This document shows positions 7,830 through 13,603 of a stretch of DNA of 18,536 nt, in pieces. Origin of the DNA: Rhodothermales bacterium. Lineage in GTDB: Bacteria > Bacteroidota > Rhodothermia > Rhodothermales > VXPQ01. The stretch spans positions 1 to 18,536 of the forward strand of contig JANQSQ010000098.1 of NCBI GenBank assembly GCA_028283985.1. The letters run 5' to 3'. The notes below the pieces were generated by a model. That model made no database searches, had not been told where the DNA came from, and saw only the letters and a program-made list of their open reading frames with translations. The number at the start of each line of letters is the position of its first letter. The first letter of the stretch is position 1. The translations under genes were made by a program, and so were the position numbers.

Positions 7830-9299
7830 ATGGAAACAGAACTGATCCGGTTTTTTGACGCCCTCCCGGGGGATATGGTCAGGACCTTGCCCCTGATGCT
7901 TGCTACGGGGGTGGGGGTTATTCTTGTCGTCTGGGATGCTTTCCGAAAAGACATCCGCGAGTTGGCCTGGATCTCCGGCGCTGTCCTCGCAATCGGGATT
8001 ATTCTGGAAATATTGCAACTCGATGCGGAAGCAGGGACGGCTTTCTACGGGATGGTGCGTACGGGCGGATATGCGTCTTTCGTGAATATCGTGATCCTGT
8101 CCGGGGGTTTGCTCACCGTTGCCCTGTCTCCGGCATACTGGAAGAGGACGGGTCAGGAGTATGGGGAAGTCTATACGCTGATTCTGCTCGCTACCGCCGG
8201 GATGATCGTGCTCGGGACGGCGAACAACATGGTGGCCGTTTTTGTCGGGCTGGAAACGATGTCCGTGGCGCTGTACGTCATGGCGGGGTTGTTTCGGGGC
8301 GACGAAGGAAGTGCGGAGAGCGCTTTCAAATATTTTCTGCTGGGAGCTTTCGCCACAGGCTTTTTTCTATACGGGATCGCTTTCCTGTACGGTGCAACCG
8401 GGACGATGTATATCCCGGAGATGGCTGCAGGCCTTGAAGCGAGCGGCCGGGTCATGTTTTTTCGCACCGGCGTAGCCTTGCTTCTGATCGGATTCTTTTT
8501 CAAGGTAGGCGCCGTACCGTTTCATATGTGGACCCCCGATGTATATCAGGGCGCGCCGACCACGATGGTGGGCTATATGTCCACGGCCTCGAAGGCAGCG
8601 GCATTCGGAGCCCTGATTCTGATTTTGCGCGACCTTATGCCCGCAGAAGGCTGGGCGCCCCTGCTTGCGTCCGTTGCGCTTGCGACGATGGTGTTGGGCA
8701 ATCTGCTTGCCGTCCTGCAAGGGAACGTTAAACGTATGCTGGCCTATTCCTCCATTGCGCACGGAGGCTATATTCTGGTCGGGTTGACCGCAGGAGGGGC
8801 TGCTGCCTGGTCGGGTGCGCTCTATTATCTGCTTGTGTACACCCTGATGAATATCGGCGCCTTCGGGGTGATAGCATTTCTGGAATGGGATGGTAAGGCA
8901 GGGCGGGAGCAAACTCTCGATTCGTTGGCAGGGGTAGGTATCCGCAAGCCTCTCCTCGGCGTTACAATGGGATGCTTCATGTTCAGCCTTGCAGGATTTC
9001 CGCCGCTCGGCGGCTTTCTGGGCAAGTACGCGGTGTTCGCGCCTGCTGTGGACGCCGGGTATACCTGGCTGGTTGTGGTTGGGGTACTGGCCAGTGTCGT
9101 ATCGGCTTTTTATTATCTGCGCGTACTGTACGTCTTTTTCATGCGTTCTCCGGAGGATACTCCGAAGGCTGCGCCCGCAATGGACGCTGCATTCCCGACG
9201 CCTTTCGTTTTACGGATCGTGCTGGTTGCGTGTGCGGCGGCGTTGCTTGTCCTGGGCATTGCGCCGGGGCTTCTCGATGTGACCCTCGGGTTCTTTTAG
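7830..9299 (+). CDS. nuoN: NADH-quinone oxidoreductase subunit N
   Basis: A 489-residue antiporter-like proton-pumping subunit of complex I (Nqo14/ND2 type) that contacts NuoK in the membrane arm. The key Glu142 (VGLETMSVALYVMAG) and Lys225 (FFKVGAVPFHMWTPDVYQGAPT) are present, followed by YSSIAHGGYILVGL and FSLAGFPPLGGFLGKY, all typical of NuoN. The length is normal. It is the last gene of the operon. Its TAG stop (9297-9299) is shared with the first bases of the repeat element that begins TAGGGCCTGTTA, so the gene ends exactly at the element boundary. Confidence 0.97.
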   Translation: METELIRFFDALPGDMVRTLPLMLATGVGVILVVWDAFRKDIRELAWISGAVLAIGIILEILQLDAEAGTAFYGMVRTGGYASFVNIVILSGGLLTVALSPAYWKRTGQEYGEVYTLILLATAGMIVLGTANNMVAVFVGLETMSVALYVMAGLFRGDEGSAESAFKYFLLGAFATGFFLYGIAFLYGATGTMYIPEMAAGLEASGRVMFFRTGVALLLIGFFFKVGAVPFHMWTPDVYQGAPTTMVGYMSTASKAAAFGALILILRDLMPAEGWAPLLASVALATMVLGNLLAVLQGNVKRMLAYSSIAHGGYILVGLTAGGAAAWSGALYYLLVYTLMNIGAFGVIAFLEWDGKAGREQTLDSLAGVGIRKPLLGVTMGCFMFSLAGFPPLGGFLGKYAVFAPAVDAGYTWLVVVGVLASVVSAFYYLRVLYVFFMRSPEDTPKAAPAMDAAFPTPFVLRIVLVACAAALLVLGIAPGLLDVTLGFF

Positions 9300-9309
9300 G
9301 GCCTGTTAA

Positions 9310-9379
9310 GGAATCTCTGATTAAATCGACATGGGCGAGGACCTTGGGACGCGCCTTCTCTCAAAACATAAACGTGCGG
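9310..9379 (+). repeat. Dispersed repeat, left module (copy A)
   Basis: This matches 11460-11529. From the ATG at 9331 to 9379, 48 of 49 bases are identical; the 21 bases before that match at 15. It contains CATGGGCGAGGACCTTGGGA and CTCAAAACATAAACGTGCGG. The module is read-through in frame with the downstream gene and could supply an alternative start codon (9331) plus about 16 codons (MGEDLGTRLLSKHKRA). Confidence 0.75.
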
Positions 9380-9390
9380 ACCGCCCTGCC

Positions 9391-10002
9391 ATGAAACGCC
9401 TCGTGGAGACGCTCATTCCGCATGACCCTGGGCTCGGGTTGTACGTGGCGCCCCGTATTCCCAGGGAAAAAGTGCGCAATGCACTCCACGATTATGCGGA
9501 AGATGTTTCAGAGTCGGAAGTATTGGCGCTGTACGATGCTACGTGGATGGACAATGCGAAGGATGGGGCCGTGTTTACGGCAGATCGCCTCGTTTTTCAG
9601 AACAACGATTTTTCGCCGACCCAGGATGTGCGCTATGCCGATATCGTCGGCGTGGAGGAGAAGCGCAAACTCATAGGCGGGCGGAGCATAATCTTGCAGG
9701 TAAACCGCGGACGGGCGACTTTCGACCTGACCCTGGATTTTTCCGGACGGCCAAGGGCGTGCAAGTATGTGGTTGCCTTTTTGCAGGAGGCGATGACACA
9801 CTTCCTGGACGAGGTAGTGCAGGAAGGGGGTGTGGAAGCAGATGCCTGTAGCGGAGATGGAGATGTCCCGACCGATCCGGCGGAGGTGTGCGCCGCTCTG
9901 GACGCGCTGCACATGCGAGGCGTATTGTCCTCTTCCGATCTGCGCGCCATGCTGCGCGCCATAGGCGTTTCTCCGGATACGGATACCGGAGAGTCCGGTT
10001 GA
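9391..10002 (+). CDS. Unrecognised protein, PH-like region and SHOCT-like tail
   Basis: A 203-residue soluble protein with no signal peptide or membrane segment. Residues about 38-135 look like a bacterial PH-like domain (YokE/GRAM style): an acidic helix, LALYDATWMDNAKDGAVFT, beta strands through RYADIVGVEEKRK, and a closing helix YVVAFLQEAM. A polar linker follows. The last 35 residues (AALDALHMRGVLSSSDLRAM) resemble a SHOCT module, often found at the ends of PH-like proteins. The start is uncertain: ATG at 9391 is preferred because the upstream in-frame ATG at 9331 lies inside a dispersed repeat. Neither has a clear ribosome-binding site. Standing between two repeat ends suggests mobility. 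Function unknown. Confidence 0.65.
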   Translation: MKRLVETLIPHDPGLGLYVAPRIPREKVRNALHDYAEDVSESEVLALYDATWMDNAKDGAVFTADRLVFQNNDFSPTQDVRYADIVGVEEKRKLIGGRSIILQVNRGRATFDLTLDFSGRPRACKYVVAFLQEAMTHFLDEVVQEGGVEADACSGDGDVPTDPAEVCAALDALHMRGVLSSSDLRAMLRAIGVSPDTDTGESG

Positions 10003-10010
10003 GATCGCCG

Positions 10011-10034
10011 GCTGCATAGTGGTAGCAGGCCCTA
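10011..10034 (+). repeat. Dispersed repeat, right-end module (copy A)
   Basis: GCTGCATAGTGGTAGCAGGC followed by CCTA is the same right-end sequence as at 74-100 and 11659-11685, with G replacing A in TAACAGG. The final CTA (10032-10034) is the reverse complement of the queE stop codon TAG. The repeat therefore begins within the stop codon of the neighbouring gene. Confidence 0.75.
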
Positions 10035-10664
10035 CGGAATTCCCAGCAGTTTGTGTGTCTGGAGCGAAAGGCGCCACATCGGGTGCTTCAGACAATACGC
10101 GATGGTTTGCTTCGTGTATTTCTCCAGATCGGGGCCGTCCATCGGTTGCAGGAAAAAGTGCCGGAACGGAAGGCCGGTAAAATCCTCCGGCGGCGCATGT
10201 TCCTGCGGGTATACCAGTTTCAGTTCGTCGCCTTCCTTCAGCACCAGCTCGGCCCCTGCCTTCGGGCTGACGCAAATCCAGTCGATGTCCGCCGGGGGTG
10301 TTTTCGTGCCGTTCGTTTCGATAGCCACCTCGAATCCCTCTTTGTGCAAGGCGGCGATCAGCGGTTCGTCCAGTTGCAGGAGCGGTTCGCCGCCCGTACA
10401 AACCACATAGCGGGCGTTTTTCCCCGCAGGCCAGCGAGCGGCCACAGTCCGCGCCAGTCCGGACGCCGTGTCGAACTGTCCCCCTCCCGGGCCATCCGCG
10501 CCCACGAAGTCGGTGTCGCAGAATTGGCATACCGCGGTGGCCCGGTCCGCTTCCCGCCCACTCCAGAGATTGCATCCGGCGAAGCGCAGAAAGACTGCCG
10601 GGCGCCCCGTGCGGGCGCCCTCTCCCTGGATGGTGTATTGTATTTCCTTGACGCTGTACGACAC
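10032..10664 (-). CDS. queE: 7-carboxy-7-deazaguanine synthase
   Basis: A 210-residue radical SAM enzyme that converts 6-carboxy-tetrahydropterin to 7-carboxy-7-deazaguanine in the queuosine (preQ0) pathway. The opening YSVKEIQYTIQGEG and the unusual cluster motif with Cys31, Cys46 and Cys49 (CNLW...CQFCDTDFVG, a C-x14-C-x2-C spacing) are hallmarks of QueE. The glycine-rich GGEP SAM motif (TGGEPLL) follows, and the C-terminal LSLQTHKLLGIP is typical. The start is a GTG (10664): an in-frame TAG stands only two codons upstream, so no longer start exists. A degenerate repeat (10669-10686) sits immediately upstream. No other que gene is in the window. It lies 62 bases after sodA on the same strand. 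Confidence 0.95.
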   Translation of the reverse strand: MSYSVKEIQYTIQGEGARTGRPAVFLRFAGCNLWSGREADRATAVCQFCDTDFVGADGPGGGQFDTASGLARTVAARWPAGKNARYVVCTGGEPLLQLDEPLIAALHKEGFEVAIETNGTKTPPADIDWICVSPKAGAELVLKEGDELKLVYPQEHAPPEDFTGLPFRHFFLQPMDGPDLEKYTKQTIAYCLKHPMWRLSLQTHKLLGIP

Positions 10665-10668
10665 GTTC

Positions 10669-10686
10669 TAGTGCTAACAGACCCTA
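10669..10686 (-). repeat. Degenerate repeat end upstream of queE
   Basis: On the minus strand this reads TAGGGTCTGTTAGCACTA, a variant of the repeat edge TAGGGCCTGTTACCACTA (16 of 18 matching). It sits 4 bases before the queE GTG start, in the short gap between sodA and queE. It may be a decayed solo end of the same family. Confidence 0.5.
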
Positions 10687-10726
10687 TATGGCGCCGCCGG
10701 ATGCGCAAGGTATGTGGGCCGGCCCG

Positions 10727-11338
10727 TTAGCGCGCGGCGTCGAAGTTGCGGGCGACCTGATCCCAATTGACCACGTTCCACCAGGCGTTCACATAGGCGC
10801 CGCGGTCGTTCTGGTAGTTCAGGTAGTACGCGTGTTCCCAGACATCGATGCCCAGAATCGGCGTGTGTCCCTGCATGAGAGGACTGTCCTGGTTGGCTGT
10901 GGAGTATGCTTCCAGCCCTCCGTTACCGTTCACGACGAGCCAGGACCACCCGCTCCCGAACCGTCCCGCCGCACCCGCAGCGAACGTTGCCTGGAATGCA
11001 TCGAGCGAACCGAACGCGGCGTCGATGGCCGCTGCGAGATCGCCACCAGGCGCTCCTCCGCCGCTTCCCGACATAATGCTCCAGAACAAGGTGTGGTTGG
11101 CGTGTCCGCCGCCGTTGTTGCGGACCGCTCCCCGGATGGCTTCGGGTATGCTATCGATGCCGCGCAGCAGGTCTTCCACCGACATATCCTGCAACGCCGC
11201 GTGGCCGTCCAGGGCGGCATTCAGTTTGTTGACATATCCCTGATGATGCTTGCCGTGATGAATGCGCATCGTGCGTTCGTCGATGGTGGGTTCGAGCGCA
11301 TCGAAGGCATAGGACAGATCGGGAAGTTGGTGAGCCAT
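10727..11338 (-). CDS. sodA: Superoxide dismutase, Mn-type
   Basis: A 203-residue Fe/Mn superoxide dismutase that converts superoxide to oxygen and hydrogen peroxide. Metal ligands are His27 (RIHHGKHHQGY), His82 (GGHANHTLFW), Asp165 and His169 (DVWEHAYYLNY). The GGHANH motif and the second-shell Gln150 in TANQDSPL favour Mn over Fe, though cambialistic activity cannot be excluded. No signal peptide is seen, so it is cytoplasmic. The start is the ATG giving MAHQLPDL; the frame stays open to 11443, but that extension is basic and not family-like. Upstream lies a 345-base gap with a hairpin at 11371-11387 and repeat copy B. Confidence 0.95.
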   Translation of the reverse strand: MAHQLPDLSYAFDALEPTIDERTMRIHHGKHHQGYVNKLNAALDGHAALQDMSVEDLLRGIDSIPEAIRGAVRNNGGGHANHTLFWSIMSGSGGGAPGGDLAAAIDAAFGSLDAFQATFAAGAAGRFGSGWSWLVVNGNGGLEAYSTANQDSPLMQGHTPILGIDVWEHAYYLNYQNDRGAYVNAWWNVVNWDQVARNFDAAR

Positions 11339-11370
11339 GATGTTAGTTATTTCGTTGCGTGTGAAGAAAA

Positions 11371-11387
11371 AAATGAAGGATTCATTT
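11371..11387 (-). promoter_or_regulatory. Inverted repeat upstream of sodA (operator or attenuator)
   Basis: AAATGAA-GGA-TTCATTT is a perfect 7-base inverted repeat with a 3-base centre, 32 bases before the sodA start. Read in the direction of sodA transcription it is followed by a T-rich run (TTTTCTTC), so an AT-rich terminator or attenuator is possible. The size and symmetry would also suit a Fur/PerR-like operator, though it does not match either consensus well. Confidence 0.45.
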
Positions 11388-11488
11388 CGCGCAGGGACGC
11401 GTTTTCCGGCGAACCGTCGGGATCGTACGCGATCTGTCCGCAAGATGTTTTCCGCTACAGGATACTCCGATTAAGTCCGCATGGGCGA

Positions 11489-11593
11489 GGACCTTGGGAA
11501 GCGCCTTCTCTCAAAACATAAACGTGCGGTTGGCCGCGAGTTTGCAGGATATCCCGGGCCCGATGTTTTGTTCGAATGCGCATCCCAAGGTCC
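11489..11593. repeat. 16-bp inverted repeat inside copy B
   Basis: GGACCTTGGGAAGCGC (11489-11504) pairs with GCGCATCCCAAGGTCC (11578-11593) with one mismatch, enclosing about 73 bases. The second arm is followed by CTTTTTCC. A transcript from either strand could fold into a long hairpin. The first arm lies in the part shared with copy A, but I did not find the second arm in copy A. Confidence 0.6.
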
Positions 11594-11658
11594 CTTTTTC
11601 CGGTTGCGATTTTTCGGTTCGGCGTTGAATGGTCTTGCTGCGCGCTCCAGGACCCAAT

Positions 11659-11685
11659 CATTGCTGCATAGTGGTAACAGGCCCT
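11659..11685 (+). repeat. Dispersed repeat, right-end module (copy B)
   Basis: This is identical over 27 bases to 74-100. Its last T belongs to the reverse-complemented TAG stop codon of glgB. The placement against a minus-strand gene stop is the same as in the mdh and queE copies. Confidence 0.8.
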
Positions 11686-13573
11686 ATTTTTCCTGTTCGA
11701 GGATCGCGACGGCAAGGGGCGGCAGGGTTACGACCACGGAGTGTTTTCGTCCATGAAACGGCGCGGGATCCGTATCGACGCTCCCGAGATTGCCCACCCC
11801 GCTTCCGCCGTATATCTGTGCATCGGAGTTGAGCACTTCTCGCCAGCGGCCTTTTCCAGGCATGCCGATGCGGTAATTCGCGCGCGGGACCGGCGTGAAA
11901 TTGAACAGAAACACGAGTTCCCGATCCGTCGCGCGCCGGATGTAGCTGATGGTGCTGTCATCCTCGTCGCTGAAATCGATCCACTCGAATCCGCCGGGCT
12001 GGTCGTTCCAAAGCGCCGGGTGATCGCGATACAGGGTATACAGGTCTTTCACCCACGCCATCATGCCCTTGTGCAACGGGTCTTTCAGGGCGTCCCAGTC
12101 GATGGCATGGTCGTGGTCCCATTCGGAAGTCTGTCCGAACTCCGATCCCATGAAGAGCAGTTTCTTTCCCGGATGCCCGATCTGGTGCCCGTAAAGGAGG
12201 CGCAGGTTTGCCGCTTTTTGCCAGGGGTCTCCGGGCATTTTTCCCCAGAGCGACCCCTTGCCGTGCACGACCTCGTCGTGCGACAGCGGCAGGATGTAGT
12301 GCTCGGAATACGTATAGAGGAGGGGGAAGGTGAGGCGGTCCTGATGGTGCTTCCGGTGGACGGGGTCCTTTTCCATATACTCCAGAGTGTCGTGCATCCA
12401 CCCCATGTTCCACTTATACAGGAAGCCGAGGCCTCCGTCGTAGGTCGGTTTGGAAACGCCCGGCCACGCTGTGGATTCCTCGGCGATCATCAGCACGTCC
12501 GGAGCGTGACTGTAGACCATCTCGTTGACTTTCTTGAGCAGGTCGATGGCTTCCAGATTCTCTCGTCCGCCGAACATGTTCGGGGTCCAATCCTTGCCTC
12601 GCGAATAATCCCGGTAGAGCATGGAAGCCACCGCATCGAAGCGCAGTCCGTCTATGTGGTATTCCTCGATCCAGAAGAGCGCATTCGAGATCAGAAAGTT
12701 GCGGACCCCCGGCTTGTTGTAATCGAAGACATAGGTGCCCCAGTCGGGATGGTACCGCATACCGGGGTCGTCGTACTCGTACAGGGTGTTGCCGTCAAAG
12801 AAAACGAGCGCCTGCGGGTCGGTGGCGAAGTGGGCCGGCACCCAATCCAGCAAGACCCCGATACCGCGCCGGTGCAGGTAATCCACCAGATATTTGAAAT
12901 CCAGGGGCGAGCCGTACCGGAAAGTGGGGGCGTAGTACCCCGTGACCTGATAGCCCCAGGAACCATAGAACGGGTGCTCCATGACCGGCATGAATTCCAC
13001 ATGCGTGAAGCCGAGAGATTTCACGTGATCGGCAAGGGGTTTGGCGATTTCCCGGTAGCTCATGGAGTACATTTCCCGCTTGCGCCATGACCCGAGATGC
13101 ACCTCGTATATCGAGACGGGCCCGCCCAGTGAATCCGGGCCGCATCGCTGTTCGAGCCATGCCTTGTCGCCCCATTCGTAGTCGAGGTCGCAGACGATCG
13201 AAGCCAGCCCCGAGGCTGCATCCCCGCCCGACGCGAGCGGGTCCATGGCAAAGGCGTAGGGGTCCGTCTTGTCCACGGTGTACATGCCCCGCGTAATACG
13301 GTATTTGTACTTCTGTCCGCTCGCGGCGCCCGCTACATACGTTTCCCAGACCCCTCCCTTTCTTTGCCGCAGCGGATGCGCATCCGGCTTCCAGTCATTG
13401 AATTCTCCCAGCACGGATACCGTGCCGGCCCCTGGAGCCCACACCGCAAACCAGACGCCTTCCTTGTCCGGGTGCGCCCCGAGTTTTTCGTAACTACGGT
13501 AAAAAGAGCCCTCTTCCAGGCGCTGTACCTCTTCTTTGGTGAGCCAGGAACGGCGGGACGTCTTTTTTGTCAT
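11684..13573 (-). CDS. glgB: 1,4-alpha-glucan branching enzyme (GH13)
   Basis: A 629-residue glycogen branching enzyme that cuts alpha-1,4 chains and re-attaches them through alpha-1,6 links. An N-terminal CBM48-like beta domain (about 35-140, VWAPGAGTVSVLGEFNDWKP) precedes the GH13 barrel. The barrel motifs are DWVPAHFATD, GLRFDAV with nucleophile Asp313, AEEST with acid/base Glu366, and LSHDEVVHGKGSL. The 53-residue spacing between nucleophile and acid/base matches the E. coli enzyme. The C-terminal domain ends LPPLAVAILEQEK. It lies 30 bases after glgE on the same strand, so the two form an operon. The TAG stop overlaps the dispersed repeat. Confidence 0.97.
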   Translation of the reverse strand: MTKKTSRRSWLTKEEVQRLEEGSFYRSYEKLGAHPDKEGVWFAVWAPGAGTVSVLGEFNDWKPDAHPLRQRKGGVWETYVAGAASGQKYKYRITRGMYTVDKTDPYAFAMDPLASGGDAASGLASIVCDLDYEWGDKAWLEQRCGPDSLGGPVSIYEVHLGSWRKREMYSMSYREIAKPLADHVKSLGFTHVEFMPVMEHPFYGSWGYQVTGYYAPTFRYGSPLDFKYLVDYLHRRGIGVLLDWVPAHFATDPQALVFFDGNTLYEYDDPGMRYHPDWGTYVFDYNKPGVRNFLISNALFWIEEYHIDGLRFDAVASMLYRDYSRGKDWTPNMFGGRENLEAIDLLKKVNEMVYSHAPDVLMIAEESTAWPGVSKPTYDGGLGFLYKWNMGWMHDTLEYMEKDPVHRKHHQDRLTFPLLYTYSEHYILPLSHDEVVHGKGSLWGKMPGDPWQKAANLRLLYGHQIGHPGKKLLFMGSEFGQTSEWDHDHAIDWDALKDPLHKGMMAWVKDLYTLYRDHPALWNDQPGGFEWIDFSDEDDSTISYIRRATDRELVFLFNFTPVPRANYRIGMPGKGRWREVLNSDAQIYGGSGVGNLGSVDTDPAPFHGRKHSVVVTLPPLAVAILEQEK

Positions 13574-13603
13574 GCGTCAGGAGGGTTGGCGGGGCGGATG
13601 CGC

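Larger units (their letters stand above)
9298..10034. mobile_element. Putative MITE-like element with a cargo gene (copy A)
   Basis: The block starts TA-GGGCCTGTTA (9298-9309) and ends TAGCAGGCCC-TA (10023-10034). These are inverted ends with one mismatch over 10 bases, flanked by TA on both sides as in a TA target duplication. It fills the whole gap between the stop codons of convergent nuoN and queE. The left module (9310-9379) matches 11460-11529, and the right module (10011-10033) matches 74-100 and 11659-11685. The centre holds an unrelated gene instead of a transposase. I infer a non-autonomous element, or two solo ends that trapped a gene. The IS family is not identified. Confidence 0.5.
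11460..11686. mobile_element. MITE-like repeat element (copy B)
   Basis: This non-coding block of about 227 bases joins the left module (11460-11529) to the right module (11659-11685), the same two modules that bracket copy A. Its right edge CAGGCCC-TA coincides with the glgB stop codon (CTA, 11684-11686). The left inverted end is not recognisable. The interior 11530-11658 is unrelated to copy A and encodes nothing I can identify. It contains one arm of a 16-base inverted repeat. It occupies most of the 345-base gap between glgB and sodA. Confidence 0.55.

Noticed and set aside
9508..10575. 355-codon minus-strand frame across the PH-like gene and queE
   Set aside because: It overlaps queE in another frame and shows no recognisable domain.
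11339..11443. N-terminal extension of the SOD frame
   Set aside because: Superoxide dismutases begin near MAHQLPDL; the extension is Arg-rich and includes the hairpin at 11371-11387.
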